Source: Proteus vulgaris (GTDB taxonomy: Bacteria > Pseudomonadota > Gammaproteobacteria > Enterobacterales > Enterobacteriaceae). From it: a DNA stretch of 64,000 nt. The stretch is taken from the NCBI RefSeq assembly GCF_016239305.1, contig NZ_JAEHOQ010000005.1:143649-207648 (forward strand), given 5' to 3'. The notes beneath the pieces are model-generated. The model did not search any database, was not told where the DNA came from, and worked only from the letters and a program-made list of their open reading frames with translations. A program made the position numbers and the translations under genes. This document shows positions 1 through 13,437 of the stretch, in pieces (the stretch's first letter is position 1; every line of letters begins with the position of its first letter).

Positions 1-115
1 CTTCACGTTTTGCTTTTTCTTCAGCTTCGCGCTGTGCTTTCTCTTGTGCTTCGCGCTGGGCTTTTTCTTCGGCTTCGCGATGCGCCTTTTCTTCCGCTTC
101 ACGCTGAGCTTGCTC
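1..115 (-). repeat. in-frame tandem repeats in the infB linker
   Basis: At least four imperfect copies of a roughly 24-bp unit encode octapeptides of the type REAEEKAQ / REAEEKAH / REAQEKAQ. They lie in the flexible linker between the IF2_N domains, and the array runs off the left edge. Repeats of this kind keep the reading frame when copy number changes. The copies differ at third positions, so the array is not newly expanded. Confidence 0.8.
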
Positions 116-436
116 ATCCGCTTGCGCTTTTTCAACGGCGTCACGGTTCACATAAGTGCGTTTTTTGCGGACTTCGATGGCTACTGATTTACTTTTGCCA
201 CCTGTACCAGGAACACTTAACGTACTACGTACTTTACGTTGTAACGTTAACTTTTCTGGTTGGTTGGTTGATACGTCTTTATCACGATTCAACCAAGCCA
301 GTAAGGTTTCTTTCTCTTTTTGGGAGACAGGATCAGAGACGGTCTTCTTAATACCGGCATCAGCAAACTGCTGTACCAAACGTTCAACCGGTGTCTGAAT
401 CTCTTCTGCCAGTGATTTTACTGTTTCATCTGTCAT
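1..436 (-). CDS. infB: translation initiation factor IF-2, N-terminal part (cut by window edge)
   Basis: Only the first 145 residues are present; the gene continues past the left edge. IF-2 is the GTPase that places fMet-tRNA on the 30S subunit and promotes subunit joining. The visible part begins [20 protein letters not shown], the small helical IF2_N domain (about residues 1-50). It then passes into a charged Lys/Glu/Ala/Arg-rich linker from about residue 100. The GTPase and tRNA-binding domains lie outside the window. The ATG at 436 follows a strong AGGAAGG ribosome-binding site. It lies 22 bp after the nusA stop, in the conserved rimP-nusA-infB order, so it is surely co-transcribed. Confidence 0.96.
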   Translation of the reverse strand, partial: MTDETVKSLAEEIQTPVERLVQQFADAGIKKTVSDPVSQKEKETLLAWLNRDKDVSTNQPEKLTLQRKVRSTLSVPGTGGKSKSVAIEVRKKRTYVNRDAVEKAQADEQAQREAEEKAHREAEEKAQREAQEKAQREAEEKAKRE

Positions 437-458
437 TCTGTTCCTTCCTGCTCAGTTG

Positions 459-2523
<2,065 letters not shown>

Positions 2524-2642
2524 ATGCAACTGGACCCTGTAACTTGCCATTCGAGAATAACCTCTTCTTACGGCACATTCCACTCAGGATCATAATCGGT
2601 TCAAAAAGATGATTAATGAGAAAAGTGCTGTATTGTTAGAAG

Positions 2643-2719
<77 letters not shown>

Positions 2720-2736
2720 TTCGAAAAACGTGGCAA

Positions 2737-2765
2737 ATTTTACGCTGATAACAAGCAAAACGCAA
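2737..2765 (-). promoter_or_regulatory. sigma-70 promoter for metY
   Basis: On the minus strand, TTGCGT (2765-2760), a 17-bp spacer and TAAAAT (2742-2737) lie just upstream of the mature tRNA 5' end. This gives metY a start of its own, separate from leuU. Confidence 0.65.
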
Positions 2766-2779
2766 GCTATCTGGAATAA

Positions 2780-2869
2780 TGGTGCCGAGAACGGGACTTG
2801 AACCCGTACGCCCGTTTTATAGGCACTACCACCTCAAGGTAGCGTGTATACCAATTTCACCACCTCGGC
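2780..2869 (-). tRNA. leuU: tRNA-Leu (anticodon GAG)
   Basis: Class II tRNA of about 90 nt with a long variable arm, CCA encoded, acceptor GCCGAGG/CTCGGC. The anticodon stem-loop CTACCTTGAGGTGGTAG places GAG in the loop. It lies about 60 bp after secG on the same strand. The glmM-secG-leuU order is conserved with E. coli. Confidence 0.96.
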
Positions 2870-2928
2870 ACTTTAATGAGACTGTTATTGCGTAAATATT
2901 AACAATCTCATTTAAATCTTTACTTAGT

Positions 2929-3273
2929 TTACTGCGGAATATCTGTATTTGCTGGCGCTACAGGCGCTGCTAATTGCTCAGCTTTTTTAGCTTCTTCTGT
3001 AGTCTGCTCGATAGACATCCATTTGCTGTCTTCACGCACAGTTTTATTGGCACTTAGATTACCTAAAATAAGGGCAAGTACAATAAAAGCTGTTGCTAAA
3101 ACAGCGGTCATACGGGTCATAAAGTTAGCTGAACCGCTTGAACCAAATACTGTACCGGAAGCACCTGCACCAAAAGAAGCGCCCATATCAGCACCTTTAC
3201 CCTGCTGTAACAGGATCAGACCAACTAGCCCTGTTGCTACAATGATAAGAATAACAATGAGTGCCGTATACAT
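2929..3273 (-). CDS. secG: preprotein translocase subunit SecG
   Basis: Small inner-membrane subunit of the SecYEG channel that stimulates SecA-driven export. The 114-residue product (E. coli 110) starts MYTALIVILIIVATGLVGLI. It has two transmembrane helices (about 2-22 and 50-72) joined by the family loop LLQQGKGADMGASFGAG, and a variable Ala/Pro-rich tail. I chose the ATG at 3273 over the longer frame because it matches the family start and is preceded by AAAGGTAA. Upstream is glmM, downstream leuU. Confidence 0.96.
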   Translation of the reverse strand: MYTALIVILIIVATGLVGLILLQQGKGADMGASFGAGASGTVFGSSGSANFMTRMTAVLATAFIVLALILGNLSANKTVREDSKWMSIEQTTEEAKKAEQLAAPVAPANTDIPQ

Positions 3274-3327
3274 TTGCGTTACCTTTTCTATGGAACTTAT
3301 CGTCTTAACGATAACCTTCGATTGCTT

Positions 3328-3363
3328 CACCCGCTTTAGTTCAAGACCTTACTAAGCGGGTGT
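3328..3363 (-). other. stable hairpin in the glmM-secG gap
   Basis: CACCCGCTTTAGT and ACTAAGCGGGTGTG form a long stem with a 10-nt loop between the glmM stop and the secG start. There is no T-tract, so it is not a standard terminator. It may protect or process the messenger. Confidence 0.55.
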
Positions 3364-3438
3364 GAATACTAACCAAAGCTGAACTGACAAGCAAGGTTAT
3401 TTTTCTACAAAGTGATTGATTGAAGAAAAAAGCATCAA

Positions 3439-4776
3439 TTAGCCTACGTGCTTCACGGCGTCAGCAATACGATTAGCCATCGCTGTAACTTGCTCTTCAT
3501 TTTCGCCTTCAACCATCACTCGAATTAAAGGCTCTGTGCCTGATTTTCGTAACAGTACACGCCCTTTACCTGCAAGTTCTTCTTCAACTGCTTTAGCGAC
3601 TTTCTGAACTTCAGGTGTTTGTAATGGATCATGACTTCCTGTGAAGCGAACATTCACTAAAATTTGAGGTAATAGTTTCATGCCACTGCATAAATCATGT
3701 AAGCTCATATGATTACGAACCATTGCACTTAAAACTTGTAAGCCGGCAACAATACCATCACCCGTCGTCGTTTTATCTAGTAAAATAATATGGCCTGAGT
3801 TTTCAGCACCTAAACGCCAGCCTTTCTCTTGTAATTTTTCAAGCACATAGCGGTCACCCACTTTAGCTCGTACAAAAGGAATACCCAGTTGCTTAAGTGC
3901 AATTTCCAAGCCCATATTACTCATCAGTGTACCAACCGCACCACCACGTAATTGGCCTTGGCGCAACGCTTCTCTCGCAATAATATAGAGGATTTGGTCA
4001 CCATCAACTTTTAAGCCTTGATGGTCAACCATAATAATACGGTCACCGTCACCATCGAATGCTAAACCAACGTCTGCACCTTCTTCAAGTACACGTTGTT
4101 GCAACATACGAACATCGGTTGCACCACATTCAGCATTTATATTAATACCCGTTGGTTCACAACCAATCGTAATAACTTCTGCGCCTAATTCACGAAATAC
4201 ATTAGGTGCAATATGGTATGTTGCGCCATGTGCACAATCAACAACCACTTTTAAGCCATTAAGGTTGTTTTCATTAGGGAATGTGCCTTTACAGAACTCA
4301 ATATAACGACCTGCAGCATCCACGATACGGTTTGCTCGACCCAGCTCTGCTGATTCAACACAGGTAATTGGTTTTTCCATTTCAGCTTCAATGGCTTCTT
4401 CTACTTCATCTGGTAATTTTGTGCCGTCAATAGAGAAGAATTTGATCCCGTTATCGTAATAAGGGTTATGAGAAGCTGAAATTACAATCCCTGCTTCCGC
4501 ACGAAATGTACGTGTTAAATAAGCAACCGCAGGTGTTGGCATTGGCCCTGTAAATGAAGCTGATAATCCCGCAGCCGCTAAACCTGCTTCTAATGCAGAT
4601 TCCAGCATATAGCCTGAAATTCGTGTGTCTTTACCAATAATGATTTTACGAGAGCCATGACGTGCTAATACTTTGCCCGCAGCCCAACCCAGTTTTAATA
4701 CAAAATCAGGTGTAATTGGACTATCACCTACTTTTCCACGGATACCATCTGTTCCAAAGTATTTACGTTCGCTCAT
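3439..4776 (-). CDS. glmM: phosphoglucosamine mutase
   Basis: Interconverts glucosamine-6-phosphate and glucosamine-1-phosphate on the way to UDP-GlcNAc, the precursor of peptidoglycan and lipopolysaccharide. At 445 residues it has the family length. The phosphoserine loop [12 protein letters not shown] places the catalytic serine at position 102. The Mg-binding DGDGDR motif lies near residue 242, and the C-terminal phosphate-binding loop [15 protein letters not shown] is intact. Its start overlaps the folP stop by 4 bp (ATGA), so the two are translationally coupled. Confidence 0.98.
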   Translation of the reverse strand: MSERKYFGTDGIRGKVGDSPITPDFVLKLGWAAGKVLARHGSRKIIIGKDTRISGYMLESALEAGLAAAGLSASFTGPMPTPAVAYLTRTFRAEAGIVISASHNPYYDNGIKFFSIDGTKLPDEVEEAIEAEMEKPITCVESAELGRANRIVDAAGRYIEFCKGTFPNENNLNGLKVVVDCAHGATYHIAPNVFRELGAEVITIGCEPTGININAECGATDVRMLQQRVLEEGADVGLAFDGDGDRIIMVDHQGLKVDGDQILYIIAREALRQGQLRGGAVGTLMSNMGLEIALKQLGIPFVRAKVGDRYVLEKLQEKGWRLGAENSGHIILLDKTTTGDGIVAGLQVLSAMVRNHMSLHDLCSGMKLLPQILVNVRFTGSHDPLQTPEVQKVAKAVEEELAGKGRVLLRKSGTEPLIRVMVEGENEEQVTAMANRIADAVKHVG

Positions 4777-5615
4777 TCATTATTTTCCTTTGCAGAAAGA
4801 GTCGCTTGTACGACTTTCATCGCATCAACAGTCTCTTTAACATCGTGTACACGAATAATTTGTGCGCCTTGCATTGCTGCAATGACAGCACAGGCCACGC
4901 TACCAGCAACACGCTCTTGTGGTGGCACATTCAATAGTTGTCCAACCATTGATTTACGTGACATCCCGGCAAGTATAGGTAGACCAAAGTGATGAAGTTC
5001 ACTTAAGTGTGCTAATAATTGGTAATTATGCGCTAAATTCTTACCAAAGCCGAACCCTGGATCAAGAATAATTTGATTTTTTTCAATGCCAGCATCAACG
5101 CAACGTTGAATATTTTCTCGTAAAAAACAATCTACATCTATCATCACATTCTCATAATGTGGTGATTGTTGCATAGTTTTAGGGTCACCTTGCATATGCA
5201 TAATACACACAGGTAAACCCGTTTTAGCTGCAGCTTCAAGTGCTCCTGGCTCTTGTAAAGAGCGAATATCATTGATAATTGAAGCACCTACATTTGCTGA
5301 TTCAGTAATCACTTGAGCTTTGGATGTATCAACAGAAATCCAAACATCAAAACGCTGACGAATAGCTTCAACAACAGGAACAACACGCTGTAACTCTTCA
5401 TCTATAGAGACATCATTTGCGCCGGGTCTTGTCGATTCACCACCTATATCGATGATAGAAGCCCCTTCAGCAATTAATTTTGCCGCATGGTTAACCGCAT
5501 CATTAAGCGAATTATGAGTGCCACCATCAGAGAAAGAATCCGGAGTGACATTCAAAATCCCCATAACTTGAGGTGTTGATAAATTGAGCTCTCTTCCTCT
5601 AGCAATTAATTTCAT
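4773..5615 (-). CDS. folP: dihydropteroate synthase
   Basis: Condenses para-aminobenzoate with dihydropterin pyrophosphate in folate synthesis and is the target of sulfonamides. The 280-residue product (E. coli 282) is a TIM barrel. It carries the pterin-binding motifs [14 protein letters not shown] (about 19-32) and [11 protein letters not shown] (about 57-67), the segment [13 protein letters not shown], and a C-terminal VHDV end strand. No insertion next to the substrate loops, as seen in some resistant alleles, is evident by eye. An intrinsic terminator separates it from ftsH upstream; glmM follows with a 4-bp overlap. Confidence 0.97.
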   Translation of the reverse strand: MKLIARGRELNLSTPQVMGILNVTPDSFSDGGTHNSLNDAVNHAAKLIAEGASIIDIGGESTRPGANDVSIDEELQRVVPVVEAIRQRFDVWISVDTSKAQVITESANVGASIINDIRSLQEPGALEAAAKTGLPVCIMHMQGDPKTMQQSPHYENVMIDVDCFLRENIQRCVDAGIEKNQIILDPGFGFGKNLAHNYQLLAHLSELHHFGLPILAGMSRKSMVGQLLNVPPQERVAGSVACAVIAAMQGAQIIRVHDVKETVDAMKVVQATLSAKENNE

Positions 5616-5632
5616 TACATTGATACCTTCAT

Positions 5633-5658
5633 AAAAAAACCCCAGAAGCCTGGGGTTT
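5633..5658 (-). terminator. intrinsic terminator after ftsH
   Basis: On the minus strand AAACCCCAG / CTGGGGTTT forms a hairpin with a 4-nt loop, followed by seven T residues. It ends the rlmE-ftsH messenger just before folP. Confidence 0.88.
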
Positions 5659-5697
5659 GTATTTATAGCTTACTCAATATGTATAACCCAATAAGGA

Positions 5698-7644
5698 TTA
5701 GTGAGTATTTTTATCAGAAGGCGCATCACTTTCTGACTCAGGCTTATCTTTTGGCTCACTTGCCACATGCGTTTGTGTCGGCTGGGCAGTAGTTGTTGTA
5801 TTACTATTGCCATTACTGCCTTCCCAACCTGCAGGTGGGCGAACATCACGACGATTCATCAAATCATCAATTTGAGGCGCATCGATAGTTTCATAAGTCA
5901 TCAGTGCATCTTTCATTGAGTGAAGAATATCAAGGTTATCCATTAAGATCTGACGAGCACGAACGTAGTTACGATCAACGATAGCTTTAATTTCTTCATC
6001 AATAGTACGAGCTGTTTCATCAGACATATGTTGCGCTTTCGCAACAGAACGACCTAAGAATACTTCACCGTCTTCTTCTGCGTACAGTAATGGTCCTAAT
6101 TTTTCAGAGAAACCCCACTGTGTCACCATGTTGCGTGCAATATTGGTTGCTACTTTAATGTCGTTAGATGCACCAGTAGAAACATGCTCAACACCATAAA
6201 TGATCTCTTCTGCTAAGCGTCCACCATACAGTGTTGAAATTTGGCTTTCTAATTTCTGACGGCTAGCACTGATTTGATCACCTTCAGGTAAGAAGAAAGT
6301 CACACCTAATGCACGCCCGCGAGGAATAATCGTCACTTTATGCACAGGATCATGTTCTGGTACTAAACGTCCAATAATCGCATGACCGGCTTCATGATAA
6401 GCTGTTGATGCTTTTTGTTCTTCCGTCATCACCATCGAACGACGTTCCGCACCCATCATTATCTTATCTTTTGCTTTTTCAAACTCGACCATTGAAACAA
6501 CACGTTTATTACCACGAGCAGCAAATAAAGCAGCCTCATTAACTAAGTTAGCTAAGTCTGCACCAGAGAAACCTGGTGTACCGCGTGCTAAAATTGCAGG
6601 ATCAACATCTGGTGATAAAGGTACGCGACGCATATGGACTTTAAGAATTTGCTCACGTCCACGGACATCAGGTAAACCTACAACCACTTGACGGTCAAAA
6701 CGGCCAGGACGGAGTAATGCAGGGTCTAAAACGTCAGGGCGGTTAGTTGCCGCAATAACGATAATCCCTTCATTTCCTTCAAAACCATCCATTTCAACAA
6801 GCATTTGGTTCAGTGTTTGCTCACGTTCATCATGACCACCACCTAAACCAGCACCACGCTGACGCCCTACGGCATCTATTTCATCAATAAAGATGATACA
6901 AGGCGCTGTTTTTTTAGCTTGTTCGAACATGTCACGAACACGTGAAGCACCAACACCCACAAACATTTCAACGAAATCAGAACCTGAAATGGTGAAGAAT
7001 GGAACTTTTGCTTCGCCTGCAATCGCTTTCGCTAATAACGTTTTACCTGTACCAGGAGGCCCCACCATCAGAATGCCTTTAGGGATCTTGCCCCCTAATT
7101 TCTGGAAACGACCCGGATCACGTAAATATTCAACTAATTCGCTTACTTCTTCTTTTGCTTCATCACAACCTGCAACATCAGCAAAGGTTGTTTTGATTTG
7201 GTCTTCCGTCAACATGCGAGCCTTACTTTTACCAAAAGACATCGCACCTTTACCGCCACCACCTTGCATTTGGCGCATAAAGAAAATCCAAAGACCAATA
7301 AGTAATAGCATTGGGAACCAAGACACAAAAATTTGAGTCAGAAGGCTTTGGCCTTCAAGTGGTTCACCCGTTACTTTTACATTACGGTTCATTAAAGTGG
7401 TCAGCAGGTTGTCATCACGCATAGGCATATACGTGCTGTACTTTGAGTTATCTGTTTTAGTTACATTAATATCATAACCACTTATGCTGACCTCGCGTAA
7501 CTGGTTATTAGTTAACTCATTGATAAAGGTAGAGTAATCCACCTTACGACTATTCGAATCGCTGGGTCCGAAGCTCTGGAATAATGACATCAAAACGACT
7601 GCAATAACTAGCCAGAGGATCAGGTTTTTCGCCATGTCACTCAA
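5698..7644 (-). CDS. ftsH: ATP-dependent zinc metalloprotease FtsH
   Basis: Essential membrane-anchored AAA+ protease that degrades LpxC, the heat-shock sigma factor and misassembled membrane proteins. Two transmembrane helices (about 10-26 and 105-123) flank a periplasmic domain. The AAA domain has Walker A GPPGTGKT (near 195), Walker B IIFIDEID and arginine finger RPGRFDRQ. The zinc motif HEAGH lies near 417. The tail is Asn/Thr/Ser-rich and variable. Two starts are possible: TTG at 7644, with GAGG at ideal 8-nt spacing, or ATG at 7635, which gives MAKNLILW as usually annotated. It follows rlmE on the same strand. Confidence 0.98.
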   Translation of the reverse strand: MSDMAKNLILWLVIAVVLMSLFQSFGPSDSNSRKVDYSTFINELTNNQLREVSISGYDINVTKTDNSKYSTYMPMRDDNLLTTLMNRNVKVTGEPLEGQSLLTQIFVSWFPMLLLIGLWIFFMRQMQGGGGKGAMSFGKSKARMLTEDQIKTTFADVAGCDEAKEEVSELVEYLRDPGRFQKLGGKIPKGILMVGPPGTGKTLLAKAIAGEAKVPFFTISGSDFVEMFVGVGASRVRDMFEQAKKTAPCIIFIDEIDAVGRQRGAGLGGGHDEREQTLNQMLVEMDGFEGNEGIIVIAATNRPDVLDPALLRPGRFDRQVVVGLPDVRGREQILKVHMRRVPLSPDVDPAILARGTPGFSGADLANLVNEAALFAARGNKRVVSMVEFEKAKDKIMMGAERRSMVMTEEQKASTAYHEAGHAIIGRLVPEHDPVHKVTIIPRGRALGVTFFLPEGDQISASRQKLESQISTLYGGRLAEEIIYGVEHVSTGASNDIKVATNIARNMVTQWGFSEKLGPLLYAEEDGEVFLGRSVAKAQHMSDETARTIDEEIKAIVDRNYVRARQILMDNLDILHSMKDALMTYETIDAPQIDDLMNRRDVRPPAGWEGSNGNSNTTTTAQPTQTHVASEPKDKPESESDAPSDKNTH

Positions 7645-7691
7645 GGGATTAACCTCATATTACAACTGTGTTAACAAATAGCTTTAGGGTA

Positions 7692-8321
7692 CTAAAGTTT
7701 ACGCCCTGTGGCTACAATATATACCTCACGAGAACGAGACCGCGAAGCGTCTGGTTTACGAACTTTCACTTTCGTAAACAGGGAGCGTATTTGCCCCAGG
7801 TATTCATCAAAGCCTTCTCCCTGAAACACTTTGACAATAAAACTTCCCCCGGGAGCCAGTACATCACGACACATATCAAGCGCTAACTCTACTAAATACA
7901 TGGATCGAGGGATATCGACCGCGGGTGTACCGCTCATGTTTGGAGCCATGTCAGACATGACAACCTGGACTTTATTTTCACCTACTCTATCAAGCAATGC
8001 CTTCAACACAAGTTCATCACGAAAATCGCCTTGAAGGAAATCGACTCCGACAATAGGATCCATAGGTAAAAGGTCACATGCGATGATTCGACCTTTGCTT
8101 CCTAACTGCTGTACAACATATTGAGACCACCCACCTGGGGCTGCTCCTAAATCGACAACGGTCATACCTGGTTTAAAGATATTGTCACTTTGCTGAATTT
8201 CTTCCAGTTTAAACCAAGCACGAGAGCGAAACCCTTTTTTCTTTGCTTGCTGAACATATTTATCACTAAAATGTTCTTGTAACCAGCGACTAGAGCTTGC
8301 AGAACGTTTCTTATTGGCCAT
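7692..8321 (-). CDS. rlmE: 23S rRNA (uridine-2'-O)-methyltransferase RlmE
   Basis: Heat-shock protein (FtsJ/RrmJ) that methylates the 2'-O of U2552 in the 23S A-loop late in 50S assembly. From the ATG of [17 protein letters not shown] it has 209 residues, exactly the E. coli length. It contains the SAM-binding motif [14 protein letters not shown], the catalytic Asp in [10 protein letters not shown], and the Lys in [12 protein letters not shown] longer frame adds four residues without family support. It is followed by ftsH and is divergent from yhbY, a pairing conserved in enterobacteria. Confidence 0.97.
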   Translation of the reverse strand: MANKKRSASSSRWLQEHFSDKYVQQAKKKGFRSRAWFKLEEIQQSDNIFKPGMTVVDLGAAPGGWSQYVVQQLGSKGRIIACDLLPMDPIVGVDFLQGDFRDELVLKALLDRVGENKVQVVMSDMAPNMSGTPAVDIPRSMYLVELALDMCRDVLAPGGSFIVKVFQGEGFDEYLGQIRSLFTKVKVRKPDASRSRSREVYIVATGRKL

Positions 8322-8466
8322 TGCGTTTTCCAACTATCATACACTTAGCTATCAAAATTTTTACTCTTTCACTCATTTAACCTCGTCTTAACGACATTTT
8401 ATGGTGATAAGTGAGAGATGGCGTTAGAATAGTGTGTTTTCAATCCCAACAAAGCAAAAATTAATG

Positions 8467-8760
8467 ATGACTCTTAACAAAAAACAAATTCAACACCTGA
8501 AAGGGCTCGCTCATCACCTGAATCCAGTCGTTATGATTGGTAACAACGGGTTGACTGAAGGCGTTCTTGCAGAAATTGAACTCGCTCTGGCACACCATGA
8601 GCTTATCAAAGTCAAAATCGCAGGCGAAGATCGAGATGTTAAAAACTTGATCGTGGCAGCGATTGTACGCGAAAGCGGTGCTCAGAATGTACAAGTAATC
8701 GGAAAAATTCTTGTTCTTTATCGTCCTTCAGAAGCACGCAAGATTATTTTACCGAAATAA
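8467..8760 (+). CDS. yhbY: CRM-domain ribosome assembly RNA-binding protein YhbY
   Basis: Small single-domain CRM (chloroplast RNA splicing and ribosome maturation) protein associated with pre-50S particles. The 97-residue product spans the whole CRM fold with the GNNGLTEGV motif (equivalent to GxxG) and closely follows the E. coli protein. Two ATG codons lie in tandem at 8464 and 8467; I chose the second because it aligns with MNLSTKQ of E. coli. There is no clear Shine-Dalgarno sequence. It is divergent from rlmE and convergent with greA. Confidence 0.94.
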   Translation: MTLNKKQIQHLKGLAHHLNPVVMIGNNGLTEGVLAEIELALAHHELIKVKIAGEDRDVKNLIVAAIVRESGAQNVQVIGKILVLYRPSEARKIILPK

Positions 8761-8803
8761 TACTTGTATCTTTATATAAAAATGCCATAAGTAACTCTAT
8801 GGC

Positions 8804-8829
8804 AAAAAAGGCCTTTTAAGGCCTTTTTT
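8804..8829. terminator. bidirectional terminator between yhbY and greA
   Basis: AAAAAAGGCC / GGCCTTTTTT forms a symmetric 10-bp stem with a 6-nt loop, giving U-tracts in both directions between convergent genes. A second smaller hairpin (TGCCATA/TATGGCA, 8783-8803) precedes it. Confidence 0.88.
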
Positions 8830-8881
8830 ATATTACCACAGGATAGCAGCCTAGTTTTCTATAGAAACGTAAAATTATAAA

Positions 8882-9358
8882 TTAAATATATTCTACGTTT
8901 AAAACTTCGTACTCAACTTGTCCACCTGGTGTTGTGATAACGACAACATCATCTAACTCTTTACCAATTAATCCACGCGCAATCGGTGAATTTACAGAGA
9001 TTAAGTTAACTTTAATGTTTGCTTCGTCATCACCCACGATGCGGTAGGTCTGCTCTTCTTCAGTTTCAACATTTAACAATGTCACCGTTGAACCAAAAAT
9101 AATACGGCCATTGTTATTCATCTTAGTAACATCAATAACCTGAGCATTTGATAATTTTGCTTCAATTTCTTGTACTCGTCCTTCACAGAAACCTTGTTGC
9201 TCTCTTGCTGCATGATATTCTGCGTTTTCTTTTAAGTCTCCGTGCTCACGCGCCTCTGCAATAGCCGCAATAATTTCGGGACGACGAACACTTTTTAAAT
9301 ATTCCAGCTCTTCGCGTAGTTTTTCTGCACCAAGAACGGTCATAGGGATCTGATTCAT
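8882..9358 (-). CDS. greA: transcript cleavage factor GreA
   Basis: Rescues backtracked RNA polymerase by stimulating cleavage of the 3' RNA end through the secondary channel. The 158-residue protein has the usual length. It has an N-terminal antiparallel coiled coil (about 1-75) with the catalytic acidic tip residues D41 and E44 in place ([11 protein letters not shown]), and a C-terminal globular FKBP-like domain (about 80-158). It is convergent with yhbY. The 5' leader contains an intrinsic terminator about 100 nt before the start, so greA is probably attenuated. Confidence 0.97.
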   Translation of the reverse strand: MNQIPMTVLGAEKLREELEYLKSVRRPEIIAAIAEAREHGDLKENAEYHAAREQQGFCEGRVQEIEAKLSNAQVIDVTKMNNNGRIIFGSTVTLLNVETEEEQTYRIVGDDEANIKVNLISVNSPIARGLIGKELDDVVVITTPGGQVEYEVLNVEYI

Positions 9359-9767
9359 GTGTTAATACCTCAATACTATTCCTAATAAAAAATAGGTATC
9401 ATCCTGATTTTTTATACTAACAACACAGAGAAAAGGATCTATTTACTCTTCTCAAGACAAAAAAAGACACAGGCAACCTTAAATCGGGCCTGTCTCTACA
9501 TATGTTCGGTGAATAAGGGAAGACGTTTATTCCCTTATTCATGTTGTTGGGAAACAAACTTAGCCCCCCAGACCTAAAACTAAATCTAACACAACAGACG
9601 CATTGCTTCACGCCTTATCTCTCTTTATAAATCAATAAACAGATATTTTCTGATAATGCAGTAATCACTCGTTATATCGTTTACTTTTGCCCTCATTGCC
9701 CTTTAGTATTAGTCTCTGGCAATCAATACTGTAACGTTAGTACGCTATAGTCACGGACAGAGAAATT
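9359..9767. other. greA-dacB divergent intergenic region
   Basis: 409 bp without a credible gene. The minus-strand side carries the greA leader with a hairpin and an intrinsic terminator. The plus-strand side should hold the dacB promoter, but I see no convincing -35/-10 pair. A 64-codon open frame at 9417-9611 crosses the hairpins and resembles nothing. Confidence 0.6.
9459..9541 (-). ncRNA. greA leader RNA with intrinsic terminator (GraL-like)
   Basis: Reading the minus strand toward greA, a perfect 11-bp hairpin (GAATAAGGGAA/TTCCCTTATTC, 9511-9540) comes first. A second hairpin (ACAGGC/GCCTGT, 9469-9493) follows and ends in a run of seven T residues at 9465-9459. The terminator lies about 100 nt before the greA start, so most initiated transcripts may end as a short RNA. 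In E. coli the greA leader likewise yields GraL. The 5' end is not determined here. Confidence 0.55.
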
Positions 9768-11210
9768 ATGCGCTTATTATCAACATTTCGACGGATACTT
9801 TACACATTAAGTATCATCAGTTTTTCAATCCAGGCAATACCCGTTGAAAAATATACATCTCTTCTTCCTGAAGGAACACAAGTAGGTTTGATTACCCAGC
9901 CTGTGGGCGCAGCTTCTCCTAATCTCAATTATCATGCAGATCAATTAGCACTTCCTGCCAGTACTCAAAAAGTGGTCACAGCCTTGGCTGCATTACTTCA
10001 ATTAGGGGGTGATTACCAATTCACCACGACAATGGAGACGGAAGGCAAAATAAAAAATGATCAACTTAATGGAGATTTGATCTTTCGTTTCAGCGGTGAT
10101 CCAACTTTAACTCGCCAACAGTTAAGAGGAATGGTCGCTGTATTAAAACAATCCGGAGTCACTAAAGTCCATGGCGATTTGCTGATTGATACTTCTGCTT
10201 TTTCGAGTCATGACAAAGCACCAGGTTGGGTTTGGAATGATATGACTCAATGTTTTAGTGCACCACCTAGTGCCGCAATTGTTGATAAAAACTGTTTTTC
10301 CGTCTTATTGCAAAGTGGCAATAAAGATGGCGATATTGCAACAATACGCAAAGCTTCGTTTTACCCAGTTACCGTTTTAAGCGAAGTTGAAACTTATGAG
10401 AAAGGCTCAACACGTACTCGTTTTTGCGAATTAGATGTCACTGTCCGTGATTTAAATACCTATGTAATAACAGGGTGTATACCTAAACGTGACGATGCAG
10501 TGCCTTTAATGTTTTCTATTCAAGACGGCGCGCATTGGGCAGGTACAATTTTAAAAGAAGAGTTACAAAGAGCCAATATTGAACTTGATGGCTATATAAA
10601 ACGTCGTTCTTACGTTAAAGCACCTGTTACTGTATTAGCGCAAACACAATCTAAGCCCTTACATAACTTGCTTACTACAATGTTAAAAGAGTCTGACAAT
10701 ATGATTGCAGACACTGTATTTAGAACCATTGGACGTGAATATTATGGTGTTGCCGGAACGTGGCGTTCAGGCGCAGAAGCAACTCGTGCGATTTTAAAAC
10801 AAAAAGCAGGAATTGACTTAGGCAATACAGTTATGGTTGATGGTTCAGGTCTTTCTCGCCATAACCTCATTTCACCTGCAACAATGATGCAAGTCCTTCA
10901 ATATATTGGCCAACATGAAAGTGAACTCAACTTTATTACCATGCTTCCCCTTTCTGGGCACGATGGAACATTACAATACCGTGGTGGTTTTCATGAAGCG
11001 GGTGTAGATGGCAAAGTTTCTGCCAAAACGGGGTCACTAAAAGGGGTTTATAATCTTGCAGGCTTTATGACGACAGCTAATGGACAAAAAGTTGCTTTTG
11101 TTCAGTATGTCTCAGCATATTCGCCTCCAACGCAAAATCGTAATGCAGGGCGCGCCTATTTAGTACGTTTTGAAACTAACCTGTATAAAGATATGTACAA
11201 TAACCGTTAA
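9768..11210 (+). CDS. dacB: D-alanyl-D-alanine carboxypeptidase/endopeptidase, PBP4
   Basis: Periplasmic low-molecular-weight penicillin-binding protein that trims and cleaves peptide cross-links in peptidoglycan. It has 480 residues (E. coli 477) with an N-terminal signal peptide (about 1-23). The three serine-hydrolase motifs are SxxK (S65-T-Q-K68), SDN (309-311) and KTG (420-422). The long insertion between SxxK and SDN, including paired cysteines, is typical of the PBP4 class. Monocistronic, ending in a strong terminator shared with the convergent cgtA. Confidence 0.97.
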   Translation: MRLLSTFRRILYTLSIISFSIQAIPVEKYTSLLPEGTQVGLITQPVGAASPNLNYHADQLALPASTQKVVTALAALLQLGGDYQFTTTMETEGKIKNDQLNGDLIFRFSGDPTLTRQQLRGMVAVLKQSGVTKVHGDLLIDTSAFSSHDKAPGWVWNDMTQCFSAPPSAAIVDKNCFSVLLQSGNKDGDIATIRKASFYPVTVLSEVETYEKGSTRTRFCELDVTVRDLNTYVITGCIPKRDDAVPLMFSIQDGAHWAGTILKEELQRANIELDGYIKRRSYVKAPVTVLAQTQSKPLHNLLTTMLKESDNMIADTVFRTIGREYYGVAGTWRSGAEATRAILKQKAGIDLGNTVMVDGSGLSRHNLISPATMMQVLQYIGQHESELNFITMLPLSGHDGTLQYRGGFHEAGVDGKVSAKTGSLKGVYNLAGFMTTANGQKVAFVQYVSAYSPPTQNRNAGRAYLVRFETNLYKDMYNNR

Positions 11211-11233
11211 AGTTACGATATCTAGATAAAAAG

Positions 11234-11260
11234 AAAACGCCTGATTAATCAGGCGTTTTT
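11234..11260. terminator. bidirectional terminator between dacB and cgtA
   Basis: A perfect palindrome, AAAACGCCTGATT followed by its complement, has T-runs on both strands. It lies between two convergent genes. Confidence 0.9.
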
Positions 11261-11285
11261 TATTTTTTCATGATAAGGATGATAA

Positions 11286-12503
<1,218 letters not shown>

Positions 12504-12531
12504 TTACCCAGAGATGGCCTTTTTTAAATAT

Positions 12532-12563
12532 AAAAAGCCCCGCAACAGACTTGCAGGGCTTTT
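12532..12563 (-). terminator. intrinsic terminator after rpmA
   Basis: On the minus strand GCCCTGCAA pairs with TTGCGGGGC (one G-T wobble) and is followed by TTTTT. It would reduce read-through from rplU-rpmA into cgtA. Confidence 0.85.
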
Positions 12564-12588
12564 GACTCGGTGATTAAAGGACCGGTAA

Positions 12589-12858
<270 letters not shown>

Positions 12859-12865
12859 CTAAACC

Positions 12866-13174
12866 TTAAGCGATACCAGTGATTTTAACATCAGTAAACC
12901 ACTGACGGTGGCCCTGTTGTTTACGGCTATGTTTACGACGACGGAACTTAACAATCTTAACTTTCTCGCCGCGACCGTGAGCAACCACTTCCGCTTTAAC
13001 TTTAACGCCCGCAAGGATTGGAGCGCCAATTTGAATATCATCGCCATTAGCGACCATCATTACAGTGTCAAACTCGATTGTTTCGCCAGTAGCTACTTCA
13101 AGTTTCTCTAAACGAATAGTTTGACCTTCGCTGACTCGGTGTTGTTTACCACCACTTTGGAAAACCGCGTACAT
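12866..13174 (-). CDS. rplU: 50S ribosomal protein L21
   Basis: Binds 23S rRNA in the large subunit. The 102-residue product begins [18 protein letters not shown], and the C-terminal region [15 protein letters not shown] is the basic rRNA-binding loop. The ATG at 13174 has CGGAG at 6-nt spacing. The longer open frame to 13237 runs through promoter-like sequence and lacks family support. It is divergent from ispB, as in E. coli. Confidence 0.98.
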   Translation of the reverse strand: MYAVFQSGGKQHRVSEGQTIRLEKLEVATGETIEFDTVMMVANGDDIQIGAPILAGVKVKAEVVAHGRGEKVKIVKFRRRKHSRKQQGHRQWFTDVKITGIA

Positions 13175-13437
13175 ATAAACTCCGCTTTCCGCACACTCCC
13201 AATATGTATAATTTGAGTGCACAATTAAAATATTCACATAGGGCGCGAATTCTACGCAAATTTAGTGCCGATGACAAGCACAGATCGCAAACTAGCGTTA
13301 AAAAAAAGAGTTTTTTATGCGATATTTATTTCAGCCATTTTTAAAGTACAATCTAAATTATAAGAGAGTAAAATCTATGGCATGATCATTTTTTATTAAT
13401 AATAACGCGCTCATTGGCGAGCCAAAGTCGAAAAAAC

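Noticed and set aside
9417..9611. 64-codon minus-strand open frame upstream of greA
   Set aside because: It runs through two strong hairpins and a terminator and starts without a ribosome-binding site; the region is better explained as leader RNA.
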